A stretch of 14,203 nucleotides of DNA, from positions 1 through 14,203 of the forward strand of contig JAFKFE010000412.1 in the NCBI GenBank assembly GCA_017308345.1, in the 5' to 3' direction. The position numbers and the translations under genes were made by a program. A model generated the notes under the pieces. That model did no database searches. It had not been told where the DNA came from and worked only from the letters and a program-made list of their open reading frames with translations. The stretch is from Alphaproteobacteria bacterium. Its GTDB lineage: Bacteria; Pseudomonadota; Alphaproteobacteria; Rhizobiales; Rhizobiaceae. Below are positions 1-7,517 of the stretch, one piece after another (position 1 is the stretch's first letter; every line of letters starts with the position of its first letter).

Positions 1-48
1 CTGGACGAAGGATTTGAAACCGAGGAGGCGAAGGCGCGAAAATATCAT
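1..48 (-). CDS. smc: SMC chromosome segregation ATPase, N-terminus only (partial)
   Basis: Only the first 16 codons are inside the window; the gene continues past the left edge. Reading from an ATG at 48-46, the peptide MIFSRLRLLGFKSFVQ matches the start of alphaproteobacterial SMC proteins, which typically begin M-K-F-x-R-L-R-L-L-G-F-K-S-F-V-E before the Walker A loop. SMC forms the condensin-like complex that compacts and segregates the chromosome. The dsbA-like gene lies 63 bp upstream on the same strand; this dsbA-smc order is common in rhizobia and supports the call. No strong ribosome binding site is visible before the ATG. The assignment rests on a short but distinctive peptide and on context, because no catalytic motif is in view. 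Confidence 0.8.
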   Translation of the reverse strand, partial: MIFSRLRLLGFKSFVQ

Positions 49-74
49 TCGCGCCGCCCAACACTACAGGCGTG

Positions 75-102
75 CGCGCCGAAGCCGGACCGCTTCGGCG
101 CG
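75..102. repeat. Perfect 11-bp hairpin between dsbA-like gene and smc
   Basis: Positions 75-85 (CGCGCCGAAGC) and 92-102 are exact inverted complements around a 6-base loop. The element lies just past the dsbA-like stop codon and 27 bp before the smc start. Neither side is followed by a T-run, so it is not a textbook intrinsic terminator. It could be a read-through-limiting or RNA-stabilising hairpin that uncouples smc from the gene upstream. That role is inferred; the pairing is seen. Confidence 0.6.
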
Positions 103-111
103 GCCTGGATG

Positions 112-858
112 TCAGAGCAGAGGGTCGATGATGGCCGACATTTCCTCAATCGACATCGCCCCTTTGTAGGTCTTTCCGTTGATGAAGAAGGTCGGCGTCG
201 AGTCGACCTTGAACTCGTCCGCTCCGCGTTTCTGGACTGCTCTCACATCGTCCAGAAGTTTCTGGTCCGTCAAGCAGGACTCAAAGGACTCCTGTGTAAA
301 ACCGGCGAGCTTGGAGATCTGCAGCAGCGCTTCCTTGGTGTTGTTGACGCCAACCCAGCTCGGTTGCTGCTTGAACAGCACGTCGACCATGGCGAAGTAG
401 TTGTCCTTCGAGCAGCGCGCCAGCATGAAGCCGGCCTCGGCACTCGGGTCAAACGGGAATTCGCGCAGGATGTAACGGACCTTGCCGGTGTCGATATACT
501 TGGTCTTCAACTCAGGGAAGGTGGTCATGGCGAAATGCGCGCAGTGCGGGCAGGTCATCGAAGCGTATTCGACGATGGTGACCTTGGCGTCGTCCTTGCC
601 GAGCTGCTTGTCGGGCAGAGCGCCGGGCTTCAGCAGTTCCGCCATGTCGACGGTGCCCTGCGCCTCGGGCACCTGGACCGCGGCCGGCGTGGCGGCCGGC
701 TTCGCAGGCGTCGAGGGATTGGCGGGCTTCACATCGGCGGCCTTCGCCTCATCGCCCGAGTCGCTGCATGCGGCGAGCAGCGCCACGGCGGGAACAGCGG
801 CCAGCGTGGTCAGAAGGTTTCTGCGGGAAAGACTTTTGCCAAACGGGGCACGGTTCAT
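112..858 (-). CDS. DsbA-family thiol-disulfide oxidoreductase, predicted Tat-exported lipoprotein
   Basis: A 248-residue thioredoxin-fold protein of the DsbA/DsbG-like family (Thioredoxin_4 type). It is predicted to act outside the inner membrane on cysteines of exported proteins. Residues 103-106 are the redox motif CPHC. T221-P222 in the context STPTFFING is the cis-proline loop typical of the fold. The N-terminus has S-R-R-N-L-L at 11-16, a twin-arginine-like motif, then a hydrophobic stretch and a lipobox ending L-A-A-C with the lipidated cysteine at 31. A proline/alanine-rich linker follows at about 42-67. The start is ATG at 858, because AGGTGA sits 5 bases ahead of it; an in-frame GTG at 867 overlaps that ribosome binding site and is less likely. 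It lies between the DUF721 gene and smc on the same strand. Family membership is secure; whether it oxidises or isomerises disulfides cannot be told. Confidence 0.9.
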   Translation of the reverse strand: MNRAPFGKSLSRRNLLTTLAAVPAVALLAACSDSGDEAKAADVKPANPSTPAKPAATPAAVQVPEAQGTVDMAELLKPGALPDKQLGKDDAKVTIVEYASMTCPHCAHFAMTTFPELKTKYIDTGKVRYILREFPFDPSAEAGFMLARCSKDNYFAMVDVLFKQQPSWVGVNNTKEALLQISKLAGFTQESFESCLTDQKLLDDVRAVQKRGADEFKVDSTPTFFINGKTYKGAMSIEEMSAIIDPLL

Positions 859-863
859 GCGAA

Positions 864-869
864 TCACCT
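864..869 (-). promoter_or_regulatory. Ribosome binding site deciding the start of the dsbA-like gene
   Basis: On the minus strand AGGTGA is followed by a 5-base spacer and ATG at 858-856. The alternative GTG start at 867-865 lies inside this motif, so the ATG is preferred. Confidence 0.7.
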
Positions 870-932
870 GATATCGGTTGGATTTTGCAATGCAAGGGCT
901 AGAAAAGGCGAGAGTTGGCGCGAATTAAGGCA

Positions 933-956
933 TCGCGATCCCCAATCCAATCGCGA
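933..956. promoter_or_regulatory. Inverted repeat in the DUF721-dsbA intergenic region, possible operator
   Basis: TCGCGAT at 933-939 and its complement ATCGCGA at 950-956 are separated by 10 bases. The spacing is about one helical turn plus half-sites, as for a dimeric DNA-binding protein. It lies about 75 bp upstream of the dsbA-like start, in the 153-bp gap 859-1011. That gap holds two further inverted repeats: TTGCA/TGCAA at 885-895 and GAATGCG/CGCATTC at 977-1001. I see no clear -35/-10 pair. The repeats are seen; a regulatory role is inferred. Confidence 0.3.
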
Positions 957-1011
957 AACTCGGTCATAAGCATCACGAATGCGCGAGATTGGGACGCATT
1001 CATGACGCTTC

Positions 1012-1521
1012 TTACGACCCTTTGCGCTTCCTTTCACCCATAATCGTGGCGCCAAGCCGCTCCAGCGAAGCGCGCAGTCCGTCATCCTCGATCTTGCCGA
1101 CCATCTGGGAAAGCTTCGATTTCTCCGCCGCGCTCAAGGGGAGCGGCGCCGGCTTCGGCCGCGCCTTTTGCGAGAGGACCGGTTTTTGCAGGATCTTGAT
1201 GCGGCCGATCGCGTTGAAACCCAGGAAGGCGTTGACGCGGTTGATGACCTCGCCCGCCTCATGCTGGAGATGCAGCGCCGCCATGCCTTCGCAGGCGATG
1301 ATCAACGTCGCCGGCTCGAACGGGTCGTCCTCGTGCAAGCGGCGCGGCCACTGGATCTTTTCCGGCCGCGAATGGGTGGCCAGGCGCGGTCCGGCGATTT
1401 CCTCCCAGGACTGCACCAGCCCGATCGAGATGCCGGCGCGCTTCTTCAGCACCGGATCGAGGATCTCGGTCGCGAGATCGCTCACCGGAACGGGATTGCC
1501 GAAGGGCCTTTTCCCTGCCAT
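1012..1521 (-). CDS. DUF721 family protein (DciA-like)
   Basis: A 169-residue protein with a DUF721 domain over roughly residues 8-115. The rhizobial hallmark segments are present: G-N-P-V-P-V near the N-terminus, S-W-E-E-I-A-G-P, S-R-P-E-K-I-Q-W-P-R-R, and the turn L-I-I-A-C-E-G before a helix rich in H and E. The family includes DciA, a factor that helps recruit the replicative helicase DnaB in bacteria without DnaC. That role is established for some members and only inferred here. The C-terminal part, about 120-169, is basic and probably helical or disordered. I chose the ATG at 1521 (MAGKR) because GGAGAA lies 5 bases before it and family members start this way; an in-frame ATG at 1539 would add six residues. 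It is divergent from mutY with a 42-bp gap and lies upstream of the dsbA-like gene on the same strand. Confidence 0.82.
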   Translation of the reverse strand: MAGKRPFGNPVPVSDLATEILDPVLKKRAGISIGLVQSWEEIAGPRLATHSRPEKIQWPRRLHEDDPFEPATLIIACEGMAALHLQHEAGEVINRVNAFLGFNAIGRIKILQKPVLSQKARPKPAPLPLSAAEKSKLSQMVGKIEDDGLRASLERLGATIMGERKRKGS

Positions 1522-1526
1522 GTGCG

Positions 1527-1532
1527 TTCTCC
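1527..1532 (-). promoter_or_regulatory. Ribosome binding site of the DUF721 gene
   Basis: GGAGAA on the minus strand stands 5 bases before ATG 1521-1519, favouring this start over the in-frame ATG at 1539. It lies in the 42-bp gap shared with divergent mutY, so the two promoters must overlap or lie inside the opposite gene. Confidence 0.6.
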
Positions 1533-1563
1533 AGCCCATCCGATCCCCCAGCTCTTCCGATCA

Positions 1564-2685
1564 ATGGCACCGCTCGATCAGACCCGCAAGGCATCACCGA
1601 AGGCCGCATCCGAAGATACGGGCATCGCGACGCGTCTGCTTGCCTGGTATGACGCACATCATCGCGACCTGCCCTGGCGCGTGACGCCCGGGGCGTTCGC
1701 GCGTGGCGCGAGGGCCGATCCTTACCGCGTGTGGATGTCGGAGGTGATGCTGCAGCAGACCACTGTCGAGGCGGTAAAAGCCTATTTCCGCGCTTTCGTC
1801 GAGAAATGGCCGACGGTCGAGGCGCTGGCGGCGGCCCCCGCCGAGGACGTGATGAAGGCCTGGGCCGGGCTCGGTTACTACTCCAGGGCGCGTAACCTGA
1901 AAGCCTGCGCCGATCTTGTGGCGCAAAGAGGCGGCCGCTTCCCCGGCACCGAGGCCGGCCTGCGGGAACTGCCCGGCATCGGCGCCTATACGGCGGCGGC
2001 GATCGCGGCGATCGCCTTCGACCGGCCGGCGGCCGTCGTCGACGGCAATGTCGAGCGGGTCATGACGCGGCTCTGTTCGATCGAAACGCCGCTCAGCGAG
2101 GCCAAGCCTGAAATCCGCGCGCTGGTCGAGAAGCTGGTGCCACAGGCACGTCCCGGCGACTTTGCCCAGGCAATGATGGATCTCGGCGCGACGATCTGCA
2201 CGCCGAAGCGGCCGCGCTGCATGCTCTGCCCGGTGCGCGAGGATTGCAGCGCTATTCTCACCGGCGATCCGGAACGCTTCCCGGTCCGCCTGCCGAAGAA
2301 CGACAAGCCGCTGCGCAGGGGCGCCGCCTTCGTCGCCGAGCGCGCGGACGGCGCCATCCTACTCCGCAAGCGGCCGGAGAAGGGCCTGCTCGGCGGCATG
2401 AGCGAGGTGCCGACCACGGGCTGGACGGCACGGATCGACGGCGCCACGACGGCCGAGGCCGCGCCCTTTCCCGCCGATTGGCGGCGCGCGGGGCAGATCG
2501 GGCATGTCTTCACGCATTTCGCGCTCGAACTCGAAGTCTTCCATGCCCACATCAAGGGCGATGCGCCGGATGGGCACTTCTGGTCGCTGGCCCATGAAAT
2601 TTCCGGGGAAGCGCTGCCCACCGTCATGAAAAAGGTAATCGAGGCGGCGATACCGGGCGCGACCAAGAAACGACGCCCACTTTGA
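1564..2685 (+). CDS. mutY: A/G-specific adenine DNA glycosylase MutY
   Basis: A 373-residue MutY, a normal length. It removes adenine mispaired with 8-oxoguanine, preventing G:C to T:A mutation. In order: catalytic Glu60 in S-E-V-M-L-Q-Q-T; helix-hairpin-helix L-P-G-I-G-A-Y-T-A at 136-144; catalytic Asp160 in V-D-G-N-V; and the iron-sulfur cluster ligands C212-x6-C219-x2-C222-x5-C228. The C-terminal NUDIX-like 8-oxoG recognition domain, about 245-365, carries G-H-V-F-T-H-F, equivalent to the H-x-F-S-H loop of other MutY proteins. All key residues are present, so it should be active. The frame is open far upstream, but homology begins just after the ATG at 1564. A GTG at 1522 is in frame, and no good Shine-Dalgarno is seen before either, so the exact start is uncertain. 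It is divergent from the DUF721 gene and coupled to the HAD gene downstream. Confidence 0.95.
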   Translation: MAPLDQTRKASPKAASEDTGIATRLLAWYDAHHRDLPWRVTPGAFARGARADPYRVWMSEVMLQQTTVEAVKAYFRAFVEKWPTVEALAAAPAEDVMKAWAGLGYYSRARNLKACADLVAQRGGRFPGTEAGLRELPGIGAYTAAAIAAIAFDRPAAVVDGNVERVMTRLCSIETPLSEAKPEIRALVEKLVPQARPGDFAQAMMDLGATICTPKRPRCMLCPVREDCSAILTGDPERFPVRLPKNDKPLRRGAAFVAERADGAILLRKRPEKGLLGGMSEVPTTGWTARIDGATTAEAAPFPADWRRAGQIGHVFTHFALELEVFHAHIKGDAPDGHFWSLAHEISGEALPTVMKKVIEAAIPGATKKRRPL

Positions 2686-2695
2686 AAGGACAGGC

Positions 2696-3307
2696 ATGAC
2701 CGAAATCCGCCATATCGTCTTCGACATCGGCAAGGTGCTGATCCATTACGATCCGGACATCCCGTTCAGCCGCCTTATCCCGGATGCGGCGGAGCGGAGA
2801 TGGTTCTTCGACAATGTCTGCACCAGCGCCTGGAACCTCGAGCAGGACCGAGGCCGCACCTGGGAAGAAGCCGAGGCGCTGCTGATCGCCGAGCATCCCG
2901 ACCATGCCGAGAACATCCGCAATTTCCGCCGCCACTGGCACGAGATGGCGCCGCATGCCTATGAAGACAGCGTCGCGCTGCTGGAAGGCCTGATCGATGA
3001 CGGCCGCGACGTGACGCTGCTCACCAACTGGGCCTCGGACACCTTCCGCGAGTCGCGCAAGCGCTTTCCATTCCTGGAAAAACCGCGCGGCGTGACGGTT
3101 TCGGGCGACATCGGCCTGATCAAGCCGGACCGGGCCATCTACGACCATCACGTCGCCTCTTTCGGGCTCGAGCCTGCGGCATCGCTGTTTATCGACGACA
3201 GCCAGAAGAATGTCGACGGCGCCAAGGCCGCCGGCTGGCAGGCGGTGCTGTTCACCGACGCCGGAACGCTTAAAGCGGATCTTGAACGGCTCGGGATCGC
3301 GGTTTGA
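2696..3307 (+). CDS. HAD-superfamily hydrolase, subfamily IA (YihX-like)
   Basis: A 203-residue haloacid dehalogenase-type phosphatase. Motif I is V-F-D-I-G-K-V-L, with nucleophile Asp10. The usual second Asp is Gly12, as in the DxG branch that contains YihX (alpha-D-glucose-1-phosphate phosphatase), so this is a subfamily feature rather than damage. Motif II is L-L-T-N-W at 108-112 (Thr110). Motif III is Lys143 in G-L-I-K-P-D. Motif IV is I-D-D-S at 166-169 (Asp167, Asp168). The alpha-helical cap is residues 20-90. The substrate cannot be read from sequence; a sugar phosphate or a damaged metabolite are possibilities. The ATG follows GAAAGGA (2684-2690) by 5 bases, and that motif overlaps the mutY stop, so translation is probably coupled to mutY with only 10 bp between the genes. 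Confidence 0.88.
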   Translation: MTEIRHIVFDIGKVLIHYDPDIPFSRLIPDAAERRWFFDNVCTSAWNLEQDRGRTWEEAEALLIAEHPDHAENIRNFRRHWHEMAPHAYEDSVALLEGLIDDGRDVTLLTNWASDTFRESRKRFPFLEKPRGVTVSGDIGLIKPDRAIYDHHVASFGLEPAASLFIDDSQKNVDGAKAAGWQAVLFTDAGTLKADLERLGIAV

Positions 3308-3309
3308 TC

Positions 3310-3362
3310 TGAATCGCTTGGAGCGATCCGTTGACGCGTTGATTCAGGAGCGCTCCAACGGA

Positions 3363-3364
<2 letters not shown>
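3310..3364. repeat. Short inverted-repeat cluster between convergent HAD gene and ccrM
   Basis: Between two convergent genes, three pairs of inverted segments are packed into 55 bp: TGAATC (3310-3315) with GATTCA (3341-3346); TTGGAGCG (3318-3325) with CGCTCCAA (3351-3358); and GATCCGTTG (3325-3333) with CAACGGATC (3356-3364). GGAGCGCTCC at 3347-3356 is itself a perfect palindrome. The pairs cross one another, so they must form alternative hairpins rather than one nested stem. There is no T-run. It may act as a two-way terminator or be a copy of a dispersed intergenic repeat. The repeats are seen; the function is inferred. Confidence 0.6.
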
Positions 3365-4558
<1,194 letters not shown>

Positions 4559-4667
4559 ATTCGGTGAAGGCCTCAGAACCGGCTCACGCGGTTTGCGAAG
4601 ACCCGCCCGTTGGTGTATGCCGCGCCGCTTGAGCCGCCAGGCCCCTCCCCAACGTTTCCGGATTGCC

Positions 4668-5324
4668 ATGCCCCAGCCAGATCTTGTCATTTTCGATTGC
4701 GACGGCGTGCTCGTCGATTCCGAAATCGTCGCCGCGCGCGTCGAGGCCGAGCTTTTGACCTCGGCCGGCTTCGAGATCTCGGCGGAGGAGATTTTCGAGA
4801 CCTATGCCGGGCTGACCTTCAAGGACATCATGCTGCGGCTCGAGGAGAAGTCGCACATTCCGTTCCAGGCTTCGCTCATCGACCGCGCCGAGGAGTTGGT
4901 CGACCGCAAGCGAGAGGCGGTGGCGGCCGTCACCACGCCGCGCGCCGTTTGCTCCAATTCCCGCACGGAGCGCATCGAATTCATGCTCGAGAAGGTGCGG
5001 CTGCTGCCGTTCTTCGCCGGCCGTATCTTCTCGGCGCTTGATATCCCGAGCAAGAAGACCAAGCCCGCGCCGGACGTGTTCCTCTACGCCGCCGAAACGC
5101 TCGGCGCCAACCCGAAGAGCACCTTCGTCATCGAGGATTCCGTGCACGGGATCGCCGGCGCCAAGGCGGCCGGCATGCGCGTCATCGGCTTCACCGGCGC
5201 CGGTCACAGCTATCCAGGCCACGCCGACGCGTTGACCGAGGCCGGCGCCGAAACGGTCATCCGCCGCTGGGCGGAACTCAAGAACACGATCGCCGCGTTG
5301 TCGGAATGGTCCGAGGACGCCTAG
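4668..5324 (+). CDS. HAD-superfamily hydrolase, subfamily IA (YieH/phosphoglycolate phosphatase-like)
   Basis: A 218-residue HAD phosphatase. Motif I, F-D-C-D-G-V-L-V-D-S-E, is at 9-19 with Asp10 and Asp12. The cap region is about 20-85. Motif II is C-S-N-S with Ser96. Motif III is Lys132 in T-K-P-A-P-D. Motif IV is I-E-D-S at 155-158 (Glu156, Asp157), followed by the conserved V-H-G-I-x-G-A-K-A-A-G-M. The F-D-C-D-G-V-L-V-D-S-E opening with a cysteine between the aspartates resembles E. coli YieH (6-phosphogluconate phosphatase) and related beta-phosphoglucomutase-like enzymes; the substrate is not predictable. The start at ATG 4668 places motif I at the usual distance from the N-terminus. 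In-frame ATG 4617 would add 17 residues without homology, and no strong ribosome binding site helps decide. It is divergent from ccrM and convergent with the cupin gene, 17 bp between stops. Confidence 0.87.
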   Translation: MPQPDLVIFDCDGVLVDSEIVAARVEAELLTSAGFEISAEEIFETYAGLTFKDIMLRLEEKSHIPFQASLIDRAEELVDRKREAVAAVTTPRAVCSNSRTERIEFMLEKVRLLPFFAGRIFSALDIPSKKTKPAPDVFLYAAETLGANPKSTFVIEDSVHGIAGAKAAGMRVIGFTGAGHSYPGHADALTEAGAETVIRRWAELKNTIAALSEWSEDA

Positions 5325-5341
5325 ACAGCGACGCGCGGTCC

Positions 5342-5803
5342 CTACGCGCGCGTCGTCAACGTCGATAGCTGGTCGGTGTCGTAGCGGTTTCGCAGATCGG
5401 CGAGCGCTTTCGGATCGGGCGCGCCTTTTGCCGCGAGTTTGGTGAGTTCCACGAAATAATGCTCATGGCCAGGCGGAGAGACGGTCATCAGGACGCGCGC
5501 CGGTTTTTCGCTGACATTCGTGATGTTGTGCGGCACTCCCGGCGGGATGAACAGAAAGGTCCCGGGCGTCGCGCGGACGGTTTTGTCGCCGAAATGCCAT
5601 TCACACTCGCCCTCTAGCACGTAGAACGTCTCCTCCTGCACCCGATGGACATGGCGCCCGGTGGCGAACTCCGGCGGGATAGTCCAGTCGAACATGCTCG
5701 TATGCTTGGTATTGTCGCCGGTCACGAGGAAAGCCATGGGATGACCACGCAGCACGACGCCATTTTTCTCGTCGGGCATGCGGATGACGGCATCGGTGCT
5801 CAT
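5342..5803 (-). CDS. Single-domain cupin protein
   Basis: A 153-residue cupin. Cupin motif 1 is G-R-H-V-H-R-V-Q-E-E-T-F-Y-V-L-E-G at 49-65, with metal-ligand candidates His51, His53 and Glu57 or Glu58. Motif 2 is P-G-T-F-L-F-I-P-P-G-V-P-H-N at 80-93, with His92. All four usual metal ligands are therefore present, so it may be a quercetinase-like or other metal-dependent dioxygenase or isomerase, or a ligand sensor. The substrate is unknown. There is no signal peptide. The start is ATG 5803, because a perfect AGGAGG stands 5 bases before it; the frame extends 17 residues further to an ATG at 5854, with no homology expected there. It is divergent from the winged-helix/TPR regulator with a 109-bp shared region, so control by that regulator is possible but not shown. 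Confidence 0.85.
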   Translation of the reverse strand: MSTDAVIRMPDEKNGVVLRGHPMAFLVTGDNTKHTSMFDWTIPPEFATGRHVHRVQEETFYVLEGECEWHFGDKTVRATPGTFLFIPPGVPHNITNVSEKPARVLMTVSPPGHEHYFVELTKLAAKGAPDPKALADLRNRYDTDQLSTLTTRA

Positions 5804-5912
5804 AAGATCCTCCTGTGGCTGGGCGCTTCCGTCTGGCAAGCGTTCGCGCAGCATCGGCCGTCGATGCCGGAAAGTCGTGAATCCGTTCCCAAAAATTTGC
5901 TAAAAGACTCGA
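5804..5912. promoter_or_regulatory. Divergent regulatory region between cupin and winged-helix/TPR genes
   Basis: These 109 bp must hold both promoters. Seen here are: AGGAGG (5809-5814, minus strand) for the cupin gene; an inverted repeat GCATCG-N5-CGATGC at 5851-5867, a plausible operator; and two GANTC sites, GAATC at 5879-5883 and GACTC at 5906-5910, the second ending 2 bases before the plus-strand ATG. There is no Shine-Dalgarno before that ATG. The A/T-rich stretch 5889-5905 could hold a -10 element, which would make the plus-strand mRNA short-leadered or leaderless (inference). Confidence 0.45.
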
Positions 5913-7466
5913 ATGGCAATCAGGGACGACCTTTACCAGTTCGGCCCGTTCCGTCTCGACCCGGAGGCGGGCATTCTCTTTCACGGGGCCGAGCCGACAA
6001 TGCTTGGCCAACGCGCCGTTGCGCTACTGCGGCTTTTGGTCCAGAACGCGGGCGCACCCATGTCCAAGGACGCGCTGATCGAGGCGGGCTGGGGCGGATC
6101 GGCGGTTGCCGACAACAATCTGACGGTTCAAATAGCAGCCCTGCGCCGGACACTTGCCGACGTGGCGAATGTCGCGCACTGGATCGAGACGCTGCCGCGC
6201 CGCGGCTATCGCTATATCGGACCGGCGGTCGCCACGTGCGGCTCAACCGCTGCAGGCGCGACGCCGGGGCCGAGCCTGCCTGAGAAGCCTTCCGTCGCGG
6301 TCCTGCCTTTCTCCAACTTGAGCGGCGATCCGCAGCAGGAATATTTTGCCGATGGGATGGTCGACGACATCATAACAGGCTTGGCGCGCATCAAGTGGTT
6401 GTTCGTCATCGCACGAAACTCGACCTTCACCTACAAGGGTCGCGCCGTCGACGTGAAGCAGGTCGGTCGCGAGCTTGGCGTTCGCTATATCCTCGAAGGC
6501 AGCGTGCGCAAGGCCGGCGGCAGCGTGCGTGTCGTCGGGCAGATGATCGATGTGTCGAACGGAGCGCATGTCTGGGCCGAACGCTATGACCGTCGTTCCG
6601 ACGACATCTTCGCGCTCCAGGACGAGATGGCGCTGGCGGTGGTGGGCGCGATTGCGCCCAGCGTTCGAAAAGCCGAAATCGAGCGCGTCAGACGTAAGCG
6701 CCCCGACAGTCTCGACGCCTACGATCTCGTGCTGCAGGCCCAGACCGACGTGGATTCGGGGATGCCTGAGCAAGTGACCAGGGCGCTGGTGCTCCTCGAC
6801 CGCGCCATCGCCCTCGAGCCGACCTATGCGCTGGCGCATGGCAATGCCGCGATGTGCCACCATTGCCTGTTCCTCCGCGCCGGTTTCCAGGAGATCAACC
6901 GTGCGTCCTCGATCCGCCACGCCCGGTCCGCAATCATGCATGGACAAGACGACGCGCTGGCCCTCACCTGGGCGGGGTTTTCCATCGGAATGGATGCGCA
7001 CGATCGCGCCGCTGCGTTCACGGCATTCGAAGCCGCCCTCGCCGTCAGCCCTTCATCGGCGCTGACCTACATACTTGGCAGTGTCGTTCTCGGGTGGAGC
7101 GGCGAGGCTGAGCGCGCAATAGGATGGAGCGAGCAGGGCATAAGGCTGAGCCCGTTCGATTCATGGGCGTGGGCCGCCTTTGATGCGCAAGCGATGAGCC
7201 ATTTGCTGCGCGGACGTTACGAAGAAGCCTGCCGCGCGGCCTACAAGTCCGTGCAAGCCAATCCGGCGCACAGCATCACCTATGTGCAACTGGCCGCGGC
7301 GCTGGCCAACCTCGGCCGATTGGACGAGGCAAGGGCGGCCGCCGCTCGCGTCATGGAGCTTCAACCTGCGTTTCGCTACAGCCGCCAGTTTGCAGGGGTC
7401 AATTGCGCGCCCGCCCTTGCTGATGCCCTTGGCAGCGCGCTGCAACAGGCCGGTCTGCCGGAATAA
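5913..7466 (+). CDS. Winged-helix (OmpR/CadC-type) regulator with TolB-like and TPR regions
   Basis: A 517-residue protein of a group often labelled adenylate cyclase-like regulators and abundant in Mesorhizobium. Residues 8-103 form an OmpR/PhoB-type winged-helix DNA-binding domain, with the wing E-T-L-P-R-R-G-Y-R-Y-I near 93-102. Residues 125-225 are a TolB-N/FlgO-like domain starting P-S-V-A-V-L-P-F-x-N-L-S-G-D and containing L-x-V-R-Y-I-L-E-G-S-V-R-K. Residues 290-505 are helical TPR-type repeats, with A-L-E-P, A-V-S-P, R-L-S-P, Q-A-N-P and L-Q-P turns about one repeat apart. No class III cyclase catalytic domain, receiver domain, transmembrane segment or signal peptide is seen, so it is a cytoplasmic DNA-binding protein of unknown input and should not be called a cyclase. 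It is divergent from the cupin gene, its most likely target besides itself (inference). Confidence 0.85.
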   Translation: MAIRDDLYQFGPFRLDPEAGILFHGAEPTMLGQRAVALLRLLVQNAGAPMSKDALIEAGWGGSAVADNNLTVQIAALRRTLADVANVAHWIETLPRRGYRYIGPAVATCGSTAAGATPGPSLPEKPSVAVLPFSNLSGDPQQEYFADGMVDDIITGLARIKWLFVIARNSTFTYKGRAVDVKQVGRELGVRYILEGSVRKAGGSVRVVGQMIDVSNGAHVWAERYDRRSDDIFALQDEMALAVVGAIAPSVRKAEIERVRRKRPDSLDAYDLVLQAQTDVDSGMPEQVTRALVLLDRAIALEPTYALAHGNAAMCHHCLFLRAGFQEINRASSIRHARSAIMHGQDDALALTWAGFSIGMDAHDRAAAFTAFEAALAVSPSSALTYILGSVVLGWSGEAERAIGWSEQGIRLSPFDSWAWAAFDAQAMSHLLRGRYEEACRAAYKSVQANPAHSITYVQLAAALANLGRLDEARAAAARVMELQPAFRYSRQFAGVNCAPALADALGSALQQAGLPE

Positions 7467-7517
7467 CCGACGAGCCGCATGGCTGGCCGGCGCTACCGCG
7501 TTGCTTCACGGGTTCGG

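Noticed and set aside
1168..1563. N-terminal extension of mutY by 132 codons.
   Set aside because: This part is antisense to the DUF721 gene and unlike any MutY. Homology starts just after the ATG at 1564.
2696..3307. Inactivated HAD enzyme, because the second motif-I Asp is Gly.
   Set aside because: The F-D-x-G-x-V form is normal in the YihX-like branch, and motifs II-IV are intact.
5913..7466. Adenylate cyclase.
   Set aside because: Proteins of this layout are often so named, but no class III cyclase catalytic domain is present: only a winged helix, a TolB/FlgO-like domain and TPR-type repeats.
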